A stretch of DNA of 64,000 nt, taken from Saccharopolyspora spinosa NRRL 18395. GTDB taxonomy: Bacteria > Actinomycetota > Actinomycetes > Mycobacteriales > Pseudonocardiaceae. How positions within the stretch are numbered: the stretch's first letter is position 1; every line of letters starts with the position of its first letter. The stretch is taken from contig NZ_GL877878.1 in assembly GCF_000194155.1 (NCBI RefSeq), forward strand, positions 712,458 through 776,457. Direction: 5' to 3'. A program made the translations under genes and the position numbers. Below, one piece after another: positions 27,132-36,641 of this stretch. The notes below the pieces were generated by a model that saw nothing but the letters and a program-made list of their open reading frames with translations, made no database searches and was not told the DNA's origin.

Positions 27132-27719
27132 ATGCAGCAGGCCGAGGACATCACGCTGTTCGGGCTCGACGGTTGGCGGTGGCTCAACCAACCGGTGAAC
27201 TGGTTGTCCTACGGGGGATTGACGATGACCGCCGACTCCGGCACGGATTTCTGGCGGACGACCCACTACGGCTTCGTGCGCGACAGCGGGCATGCGCTGC
27301 TGCGCCCGGTGGGGCCGCGGTTCACGTTGACGACCCGGTTCTTCGGCGACTACCGGGAGCAGTACGACCAGGCCGGGCTGCTGCTGCGGCTGGACGAGCA
27401 GAACTGGATCAAGGCGGGCATCGAGCTCGTCGACGGCGAGCAGCTGCTCAGCGCGGTGGTGACCCGCGAGGTCTCGGACTGGAACGTGGTGCCGCTGGAG
27501 GCGGTGTGCGGCCCGGTCGAGTCGATCACCCTCCAACTGGAGCGGGCCGGCGACACCGCCACGATCCGCTACGCCGCCGACGGCGACGAGCCCAAGACGC
27601 TGCTTCGGGTGGCGTACTTCCCGCCGGAGGTCCCGGCCGAGGCCGGGCCGATGTGCGCCTCCCCGGACGGGGCGGGGTTCCCGATCCGCTTCGCCGAACT
27701 GTCCCTCGTGGAGGGCTGA
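27132..27719 (+). CDS. DUF1349 family protein
   Basis: A 195-residue protein with the concanavalin-like beta-sandwich of DUF1349: LTMTADSGTDFWRTTHYGFV, then FTLTTRFFGDYREQYDQAGL, LLRLDEQNWIKAGIELVDG and a C-terminal strand region. Members may bind carbohydrate or small ligands. The role is unproven. ATG at 27132 has AGGTGGG upstream. It is convergent with the methyltransferase gene, one base apart. Confidence 0.85.
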   Translation: MQQAEDITLFGLDGWRWLNQPVNWLSYGGLTMTADSGTDFWRTTHYGFVRDSGHALLRPVGPRFTLTTRFFGDYREQYDQAGLLLRLDEQNWIKAGIELVDGEQLLSAVVTREVSDWNVVPLEAVCGPVESITLQLERAGDTATIRYAADGDEPKTLLRVAYFPPEVPAEAGPMCASPDGAGFPIRFAELSLVEG

Positions 27720-27720
27720 G

Positions 27721-28581
27721 TCAGCTCGGCAGTTCGGCGGTGAGGAGGTTTCCGGCCCGGGTGAGGCCTCGGCTGGCGGCGGTGAGTTCGCGGCCCAGCC
27801 GGGCTGATGCGTCGCCGATCGATTCGCGCCGAACGCGCCAGCCGAACCCGGCGAGCCGGTCCTCCGGATCCGGCCGGGCTTCGGGGCTGAACAGCGCGTT
27901 CAGGTCGACGCCCCATTTCTCCGACCCCTGCGAGAAGTCGTCGTCCAGCAGCACCGTCCGCTTCGCGGTGAGGTTCTCGATCGCGACCCGGCTACCCGGC
28001 ACGGACAGCTCGTGGACGGCCTCCAGTAGGCGCATGTCCACCGCCGCGGGCAGGTAGGGCAGGAGTCCCTCCGCCAGCCAGGACGTGGGGCGGCTCGGGT
28101 CGAAACCGGTTTCCCGGAGCGCGCGGGGCCAGTCGTCGCGCAGGTCCACCGCGACCGCGTGGCGATCGCAGCCGGGCCGGGCGCCGTGGTCGGCGAGGAC
28201 TTCGTCCTTGTAGGCCAACACCTTCGGCTGGTCGATCTCGAACAGCCGGAACCCGGGCGGCCACGGCAGCCGGAACGCCCTGGTGTCCAGGCCCGCGGCC
28301 AGGATGACTCCTTGTCGCACGCCTGCGGCGCAGGACTGCTCGAACCACTCGTCGAAAAGGCGGGAGCGCAGGCCGATGTAGTCGATCGTGTCCTGCCAGG
28401 CAGCGGCGAAGTCCGTGGCCTTCGTGGGCACCGCGGGCCCGGCGGCCCTCGCCAGCACCGCCGCGTACGGGTCGTCGATCAGCCGGTCGGCGCGTTCGGT
28501 TTCCAGTGCTCGGGTGGCGGCGACCATCAACGCGGTGATCCCGACACCCGACGAAATGTCCCACTCCTCGTTGGCCGGCAC
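27721..28581 (-). CDS. TIGR00027-type SAM-dependent methyltransferase
   Basis: A 286-residue class I methyltransferase of the leucine carboxyl methyltransferase-like group common in mycobacteria and relatives. It shows GVGITALMVAATRALETERA, DDPYAAVLARAAG, SAM-binding GVILAAGLDTRAFRLPWP, FEIDQPKVLAYK and the WLAEGLLPYLP motif. The substrate is unknown. GTG at 28581 with GAGAGGGG upstream was preferred over a longer frame. It is divergent from the STAND ATPase. Confidence 0.9.
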   Translation of the reverse strand: MPANEEWDISSGVGITALMVAATRALETERADRLIDDPYAAVLARAAGPAVPTKATDFAAAWQDTIDYIGLRSRLFDEWFEQSCAAGVRQGVILAAGLDTRAFRLPWPPGFRLFEIDQPKVLAYKDEVLADHGARPGCDRHAVAVDLRDDWPRALRETGFDPSRPTSWLAEGLLPYLPAAVDMRLLEAVHELSVPGSRVAIENLTAKRTVLLDDDFSQGSEKWGVDLNALFSPEARPDPEDRLAGFGWRVRRESIGDASARLGRELTAASRGLTRAGNLLTAELPS

Positions 28582-28684
28582 GGTGTCCCCTCTCCGTTGG
28601 CAGCGAGTGCCGAAGCTGTCACGCTCTGATGGTCCACCCGGTATCGTCGCGCGGGAGTGATCGACAGCGCCGGTGGGGGTCGGG

Positions 28685-30766
28685 ATGGACGAGTGGCACA
28701 ACGCCAACAACGCTCCGGTGGGAAACCTGCTTCAGGTCGGACGCGCCGAGCACGTCGTGATGAACCTGGGCGGCCACTCGGAGCCGGTGTGCCCAGACAT
28801 GCTCAGAAAGGACCCCACCCACTTCGGCTTCACCAACCGGACCGCGGAACTCGCCGAACTGGATCGGCTGTGGCGCAACGCGGAGCGCGCCGGAAACCCA
28901 CTGGTCGTGGTCCTCAGCGGCATGATGGGCATCGGCAAGTCGTTGACGGCGCTGCGCTGGGCGCACCGGATGCGCGACGAGTTCTCGGGCGGGATTTTCT
29001 TCGGTGAGCTGCACGGATCCAACCCCGCCGAGACTCGGTCCCCGGGCGAGGTGCTGGGCAGGTTCCTCGGGCGGCTCGGGCTGACCGGCGCGGCGCTGCC
29101 AGCGACGGAGGAGGAGCGCGGCGATGCGTTCTGCGAGATCACCGCGCACCGCCGGATCCTGGTGATCCTCGACGACGCCGCGAGTGCCGCGCAGGTCCGG
29201 GCGTTGCTGCCGTCGTCACCGACCAGCGCGGTGCTCGTCACCAGCCGCCGCGAGCTCACGTTCCTGGGCGGCGGCGTCGTACCGATGCGGCTGGCGCCGT
29301 TCGAGGAGGATGCGGCGATCGCGCTGCTGGCGGGTTCGCTCGGCGACGGTGCGGAGGCGGAAGAGGCCGCGCTGCGGAAGCTGAGCAGTGCGTGCGGCCG
29401 GCATCCGATGGCGTTGCAGGTGGCGGCCGCGCAGCTGCCCGGCCGGTCGTCGATATCGTCCTATGTGGACAGAATTGCGCCGGATCTGCTGCGCCGCCTG
29501 GAGGTGGACGGGGAACGGCCCTTCGACGGTGCCTTCGAGTTCGGTTACCAGGCGTTGTCGGCGGATCAGCAGCACGCCTACCGGATGCTGGGATGCCATC
29601 CCGCGACGGAGTTCTCCCTGGACGCTGCTGCCGCGCTGCTCGGCCATTCGGTCGCCGACACCGAGGATCTGCTGCGGGCCCTGTCCCGCGCCCACCTCGT
29701 GGTTCCGGTCGGTCTCGGTCGGTACAGCATCCATGCGCTGGTGCGGCAGCATGCGAAGGCCAAGCTGTCCGCGGGCGACGATTCGCGGTCGGCGTTGCGC
29801 CGGACCGTCGAGCACTATCACGACTTCGTGATGGCGCGGGATGTCGTGCTGTCGAAGCGGCGGCGGCTCAGTGCGCGGTACGAGAAGGTCTTTCCGGCGC
29901 ATGAGGGGGAGCGCGCGTCGGAGCGGGCGTTGGACGAGCTGGAGGCGGAACGCGAGACGCTGTCGGCGTTGGTGGGCATCGCGGTCGAAGTCGGGCTGGC
30001 TGACCGCGCCTGGCAGCTGTGCGAGAGCCTGTTCAGCTACTACACCGATCGCAACTACTTCGTCGATCTGATCGAGATCCTTCCGCTCGGTATCGCGGCG
30101 GCCGAGCGTCTGGGCGATCCCCGGGCGCTGGTGCGCATGCATTCGCACTCCGGTTCGGCGTACTACGCGGTGCGGGAATACCGCGCGGCACAAGAACAAT
30201 TCGAGCTCTCGTACGACATCGCCGAGGCGAACGGCGACGATTGGGGGCAGCAGAGCGCTATCGAATGGCTCGGTCTCATCCACGAACGGCGCGCCGAGTT
30301 CGACGAGGCCTTGCGCTGCTTCGAACGGTCCCGTGGCATCGTGGAGAAGCACTTCGCAACAGACCGGCGGCCCCGCCCGCTGGCGCTCTACCTCATGCAC
30401 TCGGGGCGGGTGTTGACCCGCGCCGGGCGGGCACCGGAGGCGCTGCCGCGGTTGGCGGAGGCGTTCGATTTCTTCGTCGGGCTCGGGGAGCAGGCCAACA
30501 GCGCGAAGGTGGCGCTGTCGCTGGCCGAAGCCCACTTGCAGCGCAACGACCTGGCGGCGGCACTGCGGTGGGGTCGCAAGGCCCTCGAACTGTGCCGCGC
30601 GGCGCGGATGGCGGCCGACCAGGCCGAGGCACTGGAGCTGTTGGCCGAGCTCAGCGCCCGCAGCGGGGACGTGCAGGCGGCGGCGGATCAGCGCCGAGAG
30701 GCGGCGGAAATCCTCACCGTGCTGGGCAATCGGCGTGCTCAGGCGCTGCTGGCGCGCGAGTCATGA
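28685..30766 (+). CDS. STAND-type NB-ARC ATPase with TPR repeats
   Basis: A protein of about 693 residues. A short N-terminal segment (NNAPVGNLLQVGRAEHVVM) of the kind seen in front of actinobacterial STAND proteins precedes an NB-ARC ATPase. That ATPase has Walker A GMMGIGKS near residue 85 and Walker B ILVILDDA near 163, followed by SAVLVTSRREL and a winged-helix region. The C-terminal half (about 420-690) is TPR-like. It resembles the AfsR/NB-ARC sensors but has no DNA-binding domain. It may be a ligand-triggered signalling switch or defence-type sensor; no effector gene is adjacent. GTG at 28673 is an alternative start. Confidence 0.85.
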   Translation: MDEWHNANNAPVGNLLQVGRAEHVVMNLGGHSEPVCPDMLRKDPTHFGFTNRTAELAELDRLWRNAERAGNPLVVVLSGMMGIGKSLTALRWAHRMRDEFSGGIFFGELHGSNPAETRSPGEVLGRFLGRLGLTGAALPATEEERGDAFCEITAHRRILVILDDAASAAQVRALLPSSPTSAVLVTSRRELTFLGGGVVPMRLAPFEEDAAIALLAGSLGDGAEAEEAALRKLSSACGRHPMALQVAAAQLPGRSSISSYVDRIAPDLLRRLEVDGERPFDGAFEFGYQALSADQQHAYRMLGCHPATEFSLDAAAALLGHSVADTEDLLRALSRAHLVVPVGLGRYSIHALVRQHAKAKLSAGDDSRSALRRTVEHYHDFVMARDVVLSKRRRLSARYEKVFPAHEGERASERALDELEAERETLSALVGIAVEVGLADRAWQLCESLFSYYTDRNYFVDLIEILPLGIAAAERLGDPRALVRMHSHSGSAYYAVREYRAAQEQFELSYDIAEANGDDWGQQSAIEWLGLIHERRAEFDEALRCFERSRGIVEKHFATDRRPRPLALYLMHSGRVLTRAGRAPEALPRLAEAFDFFVGLGEQANSAKVALSLAEAHLQRNDLAAALRWGRKALELCRAARMAADQAEALELLAELSARSGDVQAAADQRREAAEILTVLGNRRAQALLARES

Positions 30767-31825
30767 CACCGCGACCGGTCGGCCGTTGACGGTGAGGCCA
30801 GCGGAGAGATCGGCGAGCACGCGTCCGGTCGCCAGCCACTCGAACACCGCGGAGGCGTAGAGCGCCGGGTCGTCGGTTCCGCTGAGGCGTGCTTGGTCGC
30901 CGCTTCGGGTCCGGACGATGCACGAGTCGCCGCACACCGCAGCGGCGAGTTGCAGGCCCCGATGGGACGAAATGGCTTCCCCGAGCCAGGTTTCGGCGTG
31001 GCGCCCCAAGCGCTCGGCGTCGGTCAGCACGAGCACGTCGGCGACGGCGCGAAGTCGTCGACCGGGGTGGTCCGCTGCCACCACCAGGTGGCTCCGCTCC
31101 GGAATTCGCCCGGCCGGAATCATTTCCGCGGGATGCCGGTCCAACGAGATCTCGCATCCGCCGTGGACCTTTCCGGTGACGTGCATGGCAGTTGGCCGCC
31201 ACGGCCAGTCTCCGTCCGGGAGTCCTCGCGCCGTGTCGGGTGGCACGCTTGGTTCGGTGCGCGGTTCCGCCAAGCCGAGCATCGAATAGCACAACGTCCG
31301 CAGGTGCTCCGCCGCCTCGCCCGGGTGTGAGGTGATCATCTGATGCAGGGCGGCGGACCTCTCCGGGGTGTGCTCGGCCACGGTTTTCCGCAGCTGCGGC
31401 AGGATCGGCTGGGTCAGGTCCAGCCGGGGCGCATGCGATCCGAGCAGCGCGACCGCCGAGCCGGGGGCGACCGCGGATTCCGGGAACGCCGCCAGCGACG
31501 TGGGCAGACCCAGCGCCGCGCCGTACGCGGTCACCGAGCCGTGGTCGCCGATGAGCAGATCGGCGGCGACCAGTGCGGCGCGCCAACCGTGCTCCGGAGG
31601 CACGGCCATCAGGCCGGAACGCTGGTGCGGCGCCAGCCAGCGGTGCACCTGGTGCGGGCCGTGCTCGTACCAGATGTGCGGGTGCAGGATCGCCACCACG
31701 CGGAAGTCGTCGACCGGCAGTTCGGCCAGCAACCGCTCGTACAGCTCGGAAACCTCGCCGAACAACGAATTCCTCCGATGCGTCGAGCTGACGGCGATGA
31801 CGGTCTGGTCGCCGTCCGCACCTAG

Positions 31826-32757
31826 GGTCTGTTTCAGATGTCAGAGCCACTCGTTGATAGACGCGATGACCACCGTGGCCTCGTAACGGACAGCGAGTTT
31901 GTCGTACCGGGTGGCCACGGCCCGGTTCCGCTTGAGCCGGTTGATTCCGCATTCCACGGCATGACGCTGCTTGTAGATCTCCGTGTCGAACGCCGGCCGG
32001 CGACCACCGCGCGAACCTCGGTTCTTGCGGTGACGGATCTGGTCCGCTTTCTCGGGAATGGTGCACCGAATGCCCCGTCGCCGCAGGTACGAGCGATTGG
32101 CGCGCGAACCGTACGCCTTGTCGCCCAGCACCCGGTCCGGACGTGTCCGCGCCCGGCCCCGACCAGTGCGGGGCACGCTGATCCGCTCCAAGACCGGCTG
32201 GAACTGCGGCGAGTCACCCCGCTGCCCCGCCGTGACCACCAGCGACAACGGCTTCTGACCCTGCTCAGTGGCCATATGCAGCTTGGTGGTCAGCCCGCCC
32301 CGCGACCGGCCGATTCCGTGATCATCCGGTTCGGTGTCAACCCCGCCCGGCGGTTCCCGCTGTTCAGCCCCTTTTTTCGCGCACCGGCGGCGTGCTGGTG
32401 CGCGCGAGCGACAGTGGAATCCACGCTGACATCCCAGGTGATCAGGCCTTCGGCGTCGGCCTGGGCTTGCAGCCGCGTCAGGATTCGCTTCCAGGTCCCG
32501 TCGCGCTGCCAGCGCCGGAACAGCCCATACACGGTCTGCCACGGGCCGTATCGCTCCGGCAGGTCACGCCACTGCACACCCGTGCGCACCCGGAACCGGA
32601 TACCGTTGATCAGCTGCCGTTTCGGATGCTTGGGCGGGCGGCCCGACTTCTTACCCTTGGGCAGCAACGGTTCCATCTTCGCCCACTGCTCGTTCGTCAG
32701 ATCACCTCGACCCACACGAAGATCATCTCAAACCCAGATCAACTTCTGAAACAGGCC
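31826..32757 (-). mobile_element. IS5-family insertion sequence, 932 bp
   Basis: The ends are inverted repeats: GGTCTGTTTCAGA on the left and GGCCTGTTTCAGA on the right, read inward. CTAG stands on both sides (31822-31825 and 32758-32761) as a 4-bp target duplication. The single transposase unit is in two frames, typical of the IS427 group. The copy looks complete, so it could be mobile. It splits a glycosyltransferase-like gene. Confidence 0.9.
31841..32715 (-). CDS. IS5-family (IS427 group) transposase, two frames
   Basis: A DDE transposase in two overlapping frames. OrfA (32290-32715, 141 residues) has the DUF4096-like N-terminus [20 protein letters not shown] and the first catalytic Asp in [13 protein letters not shown]. 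OrfB, ending at 31841, has [20 protein letters not shown] (second Asp) and [20 protein letters not shown] (catalytic Glu with the K/R motif). A programmed frameshift near 32320 would join them, as in other IS427-group elements. Confidence 0.9.
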
Positions 32758-32957
32758 CTAGCGCCAGGCGGTAGCGCAGCCGCCACGGGATGCTGGCGCG
32801 GAGCCGGTCGTAGCAGGGATCGCCGGTGACGACCGCTACCTCGGCGGCCTGCGGTGCCGAGGCGCGCAGCCGCGCGAGCTGCTCGTCGTGCGTGAGCACG
32901 ATCGCCGACGGGATCGGACGGCCGTCGGCGAGCAGCAGCTCAGGCGACAGGCCGAAG

Positions 32958-32989
32958 GCTTCCGGGCTTCCGGGCTTCCGGGCTTCCGG
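32958..32989. repeat. four tandem copies of an 8-bp unit
   Basis: GCTTCCGG occurs four times without interruption inside the N-terminal part of the disrupted glycosyltransferase-like gene (coding PEARKPGSPEAFG). A unit of 8 means any gain or loss of a copy changes the frame. Confidence 0.95.
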
Positions 32990-33357
32990 AACGATCTTAG
33001 TGTACCGAATTCCGTGTGGCAGCGAAAGAATCGGCGGTCTCACATCGAGGAGTCCACTGTGGCCTGCCGTGATGGCGAGCTCGTACTCCCGGGACAAGCC
33101 CGCCTTTACGGGGAAGACCCCTTTGGCGGCGAACAGCTCCGCCAGCCCGTTCGACTGCGGATCGTCGGTGTTCCAGACGAAGTCGAGTGCGACCCGGAAG
33201 TCCCCTTCGAACAGGTCCACCACGTCGAGCAGCCGCGTCATCGCCACGACGTTGTCCACGACGACCAGCACGCGTCGCTGGAGCCGGACGCTTTCGAAGC
33301 GCGAGCGTTCGCCGTCGCCCCAGGAAGTCGCCATGCGGCAACGATAGCCGCGACCGG

Positions 33358-35256
33358 TCAGCGGCGTCGCCAGGCGTGTTCGCCGAGCAGGCGCAGGCCG
33401 TTGAGGCCCACGATGATCGTCGAACCCTCGTGGCCCGCCACGCCCAGCGGCAGCGGCAGGTGTCCGACCAGGTCCCACACCACGAGGACGGTGATGAAGG
33501 TGCCCGCGATGACCAGGTTCTGCTTGACCAGGCGGCGGGCGCGGCGGGACAGGTCCACGACCTTCGGCACGGCGGCCAGTTCGTCGCGGACGATCACCAC
33601 GTCCGCCGTTTGCAGCGTCAGGTCGGAGCCGGTGCGACCCATCGCCACCCCGCAGTGCGCGGCGGCCAGCGCGGGCGCGTCGTTGACGCCGTCGCCCAGC
33701 ACCATCGTCCGCTGCCCGGATTCCCGCACCGCCGCAACCTTGTCCGCAGGCAGGAGTGCGGCGCGCACGTCGTCGATGCCGACTTCGGCGGCGACCTGCG
33801 CGGCCGCCCGCTTGTTGTCACCGGTGAGCAGCACCGGTTCCGAACCGGTAAGTTCCCGCAGCGCCCGCACCGCTTCGGCGGCATCCGGGCGCAGCCGGTC
33901 GGCGATCCCGAGGACTCCGGCGGGCACGCCGTCGACGGTCACGAGCACCGCGGTGTGGCCCGCAGCCTCCAGGCCGGCGGCGAAATCGGAGTCGCGCGGG
34001 CTGGTTACCTCCACCGCGCGTCCGTCCACAGTGGCCGAAACGCCGTGCCCCGGGGTGGCGTGGAAGTCCACGGCGTGTGCAATGGTGAGTTCCCTCTCGT
34101 GCGCGGCGGCCACGATCGCGCGTGCCAGCGGGTGCTCGCTGAGGTGCTCAGCGCCTGCGGCCAGCGCGAGGAGCTCGTCGGTCGCCCAGCCCTCGGGTGC
34201 GTCGATCCGCACCACGCGCGGCGTGCCTTCGGTGAGGGTGCCGGTCTTGTCCAGCGCGACCCGCTCGACCTCGCCGAGCCGTTCCATCACCACGGCCGAC
34301 TTCACCAGCACGCCGTGCCGCCCGGCGTTGGCGATCGCGGACAGCAGGGGCGGCATCGTGGCCAGCACCACGGCGCACGGCGAGGCGACGATCATGAACG
34401 TCATCGCGCGCAGCAGGGCGCTCTGCAGGTCGTCGCCGAGCAGCAGGGGGATCGCGAAGACCGCGAGCGTCGCCACCACGACGCCGATCGAGTACCGCTG
34501 CTCGACCTTCTCGATGAACAGCTGCGTCGGCGCCTTCGTCTCGCCTGCCTCGGCGACCAGTGCCACGATGCGCGCGATCACCGATTCCGAGGCGTCCTTC
34601 GCGACGCGCACCCGCAGCGCGCCGGTGCCGTTGAGGGTGCCCGCGAACACCTCGTCGCCCGGCTGCTTCGCCACCGGCAGCGGCTCGCCGGTGATGGTCG
34701 CCTGGTCGACGTCGCTCGCGCCGTCGAGGACCTCGCCGTCGGCGCCGATCCGCTCGCCGGGGCGAACCACGATAACGTTGCCGACCTGCAGCTTCGCCGT
34801 GTCGACGGTCTCCTCGACGCCATCGCGCACCCGCACTGCGGTCTCCGGAGCGAGGTCGAGCAGGCTGCGCACGGAGTCCTCGGTGCGGGCGGTGGCGTAG
34901 GCCTCCAGGGCACCCGAGGTGGCGAAGATGACGATCAGCAGCGCGCCGTCGGTGATCTGCCCGATCGCGGCGGCGCCGATGGCCGCGACGATCATCAGCA
35001 GGTCGACGTCCAGGGTCTTCTCGCGCAGCGCCTGCAGTCCGGCCAGGCACGGTTCCCAGCCGCCGGTCGCGTAGCAGGCCAGGTAGAGCGCCCAGTAGAG
35101 CCCGGCCGGGCCGCCGGTCAGCTGCACGGCGAGGCCGAGCAGGAACGCCACCAGCGCAGCGGCGGCCCAGCGTGCCTCCGGCAGCGCGAACAGGCCGCGC
35201 CGGGTCTTCGGCGGCGCGGGTATCGGCGGGGTCGTGCGGTCTGTGGCGGTGGTCAT
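33358..35256 (-). CDS. heavy-metal P1B-type ATPase (probably Zn/Cd/Co export)
   Basis: A 632-residue metal pump without an N-terminal HMA domain. Motifs in order: TITGEPLP (actuator), SPC in VASPCAVVLATMP (metal-binding membrane helix M6), phosphorylation DKTGTLTEG near residue 335, SEHPLARAI (the HP motif), and GDGVNDAPAL hinge. The SPC variant instead of CPC favours Zn, Cd or Co over Cu (family knowledge; see the CtpD/PfeT-like P1B-4 group). It is divergent from an ArsR/SmtB repressor, which supports metal-induced export. ATG at 35256; an upstream start adds three residues. Confidence 0.93.
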   Translation of the reverse strand: MTTATDRTTPPIPAPPKTRRGLFALPEARWAAAALVAFLLGLAVQLTGGPAGLYWALYLACYATGGWEPCLAGLQALREKTLDVDLLMIVAAIGAAAIGQITDGALLIVIFATSGALEAYATARTEDSVRSLLDLAPETAVRVRDGVEETVDTAKLQVGNVIVVRPGERIGADGEVLDGASDVDQATITGEPLPVAKQPGDEVFAGTLNGTGALRVRVAKDASESVIARIVALVAEAGETKAPTQLFIEKVEQRYSIGVVVATLAVFAIPLLLGDDLQSALLRAMTFMIVASPCAVVLATMPPLLSAIANAGRHGVLVKSAVVMERLGEVERVALDKTGTLTEGTPRVVRIDAPEGWATDELLALAAGAEHLSEHPLARAIVAAAHERELTIAHAVDFHATPGHGVSATVDGRAVEVTSPRDSDFAAGLEAAGHTAVLVTVDGVPAGVLGIADRLRPDAAEAVRALRELTGSEPVLLTGDNKRAAAQVAAEVGIDDVRAALLPADKVAAVRESGQRTMVLGDGVNDAPALAAAHCGVAMGRTGSDLTLQTADVVIVRDELAAVPKVVDLSRRARRLVKQNLVIAGTFITVLVVWDLVGHLPLPLGVAGHEGSTIIVGLNGLRLLGEHAWRRR

Positions 35257-35302
35257 CGCGAGCACCCTTCCGGCGTCGGTTAGCGGTCCGGGCGAGCACG
35301 AT

Positions 35303-35332
35303 ACATGAATGTGTGATCAGTTATTCATATGT
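35303..35332. promoter_or_regulatory. SmtB/ArsR-type operator
   Basis: ACATGAAT and ATTCATATGT form an imperfect inverted repeat around TGATCAGTTATTCA, which differs from the classic SmtB core TGAACAGTTATTCA by one base. It lies between the divergent P-type ATPase and repressor starts and should control both. Confidence 0.75.
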
Positions 35333-35354
35333 CCCGGTAGTTAGAATGCCGGGC

Positions 35355-35699
35355 ATGGGTCACGTAGTCAATCGCGAGGTCACGCCCGCCGCGCGGCTGG
35401 ACGCGGCGTCGGCGGCCTCGGTCGCCGAGACGCTGCAGGCCCTGGCCACGCCGTCGAGGCTGCTGATACTCAGCGAACTGCGCCAGCGCGCGATGGCGGT
35501 GGGCGAACTGGCGGAGGCCGTCGGCATGGAGCAGTCCGCGGTCTCGCACCAGTTGCGGCTGCTGCGCTCGCTTGGGCTGGTCGTCGGCAACCGCTCCGGC
35601 CGCAGCGTGGTCTACTCGCTGTACGACAACCACGTCGCCCAACTCCTCGACGAAGCCGTCTACCACATCGAGCACCTGCGTCTCGGCATCTCCGACTGA
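35355..35699 (+). CDS. ArsR/SmtB-family metal-sensing repressor
   Basis: A 114-residue winged-helix repressor with LQALATPSRLLILSELRQRA, ELAEAVGMEQSAVSHQLRLL (recognition helix) and VGNRSGRSVVYSLYDNHVAQ. The C-terminal LLDEAVYHIEHLRLG carries an alpha-5-type site (Asp/His, then His/Glu) for Zn or a similar ion. It probably represses itself and the divergent pump through the SmtB-like operator. The ATG at 35355 follows the operator closely. Confidence 0.92.
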   Translation: MGHVVNREVTPAARLDAASAASVAETLQALATPSRLLILSELRQRAMAVGELAEAVGMEQSAVSHQLRLLRSLGLVVGNRSGRSVVYSLYDNHVAQLLDEAVYHIEHLRLGISD

Positions 35700-35753
35700 C
35701 ACGCTCGATCGACGGGAAAACCGCCCCAGTCACAACGGGCAGGGGCAACCAGC

Positions 35754-36116
35754 TCACGCCGTGCCTGGCTGACGTGGCACGGCGGGTTGCCGGCTATTCC
35801 GCGCGTCGTGGCGCAGGTCGTTGATGGTCGACTCGTTGCTCTGGGCGATCGCGATTAGCTGGTCGAACACGGCGATTGCCTCGCACAGCTCGCCGTAGGC
35901 CTCGCGCACCGGCGGGCGGCTCACGTCGTGGACCTTCTCGGCCAGAGCGTGGACCAGTGACCGGCATTCGTAGAGGATCGAGTGATTCACCACGCCATAG
36001 CAGCCCAGGTCGTCGCTGACCTGTGCCGGCGTCTGCTTCTCGACTGCGCTGACTGCGGCCTGGAGCGCTTCGCGGGCCTGGTAGAGGGTTTCGAGCGGGT
36101 GCTCCGGGGTACTCAT
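35754..36116 (-). CDS. hypothetical helical protein
   Basis: A 120-residue soluble protein with long helices (LETLYQAREALQAAVSAVEK, then SLVHALAEKVHDV). There are no membrane segments or known motifs. It is convergent with the ArsR gene. AGGGACGGC before ATG 36116 is a fair ribosome-binding site. The function is unknown. Confidence 0.65.
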   Translation of the reverse strand: MSTPEHPLETLYQAREALQAAVSAVEKQTPAQVSDDLGCYGVVNHSILYECRSLVHALAEKVHDVSRPPVREAYGELCEAIAVFDQLIAIAQSNESTINDLRHDARNSRQPAVPRQPGTA

Positions 36117-36305
36117 GCCGTCCCTTTTCTGCGTGTCGAGGCATCGCCACCATGATGCCTCGTGCGAGTGAGCAAGCTTGGAAACAAACGGCCCCACTCG
36201 TGTGAGTTATGAGGCATGGCGGTCGAGCACGGTGCGCAGGTCGTAGGTCGGGTCCGCGTGGCGCGGGGCGGTCGTGTTTGGACAGTTCGGCTGCGAGCGG
36301 ACCGG

Positions 36306-36641
36306 TCAAGCCGAACGAGGTGCGTACATGATCACGGCGACGCCGACCAGGCAGATCAGCGCCCCGATGATGTCCCAACGATCGGGCCGGAACCCGTCGA
36401 CGAAAACGCCCCAGAGCAGCGACCCGGCTACGAACACCCCGCCGTATGCGGCGAGGATCCGCCCGAAGTGAGCATCGGGCTGGAAGGTGGCGACGAATCC
36501 GTAAATGCCGAGCGCGATAACGCCGGCGCCGATCCACAGCAGGCCGCGCTGCTCCCGAACCCCCTGCCAAACGAGCCAAGCCCCACCGATCTCGGCAACG
36601 GCGGCCAGCACGAACAAAACCACGGAACGCAACAAGGACAT
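36306..36641 (-). CDS. YnfA/UPF0060-family small membrane protein
   Basis: A 111-residue protein with four transmembrane helices: [40 protein letters not shown], a third segment around [17 protein letters not shown] and the last around [15 protein letters not shown]. The family signature [11 protein letters not shown] is clear. YnfA proteins resemble the small multidrug resistance fold, but a transport substrate is not established. Stands alone, with the accessory zone beginning upstream of it. Confidence 0.9.
   Translation of the reverse strand: MSLLRSVVLFVLAAVAEIGGAWLVWQGVREQRGLLWIGAGVIALGIYGFVATFQPDAHFGRILAAYGGVFVAGSLLWGVFVDGFRPDRWDIIGALICLVGVAVIMYAPRSA

Larger units (their letters stand above)
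30761..33334 (-). pseudogene. glycosyltransferase-like gene disrupted by an IS element
   Basis: The two parts, 32762-33334 and 30761-31821, join in frame once the 932-bp IS and one CTAG copy are removed (...RYRLALG joined to ADGDQTVIAVSSTHRRNS). The restored protein has about 545 residues: RRVLVVVDNVVAMTRLLDVV at the N-terminus, then a central HPHIWYEHGPH and GDHGSVTAYGAALGLP. This looks like a GT-B-fold enzyme related to CDP-glycerol glycerophosphotransferases or nucleotide-sugar epimerases, but I cannot name it. Its 3' end overlaps the STAND gene by six bases on the opposite strand. Confidence 0.75.
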
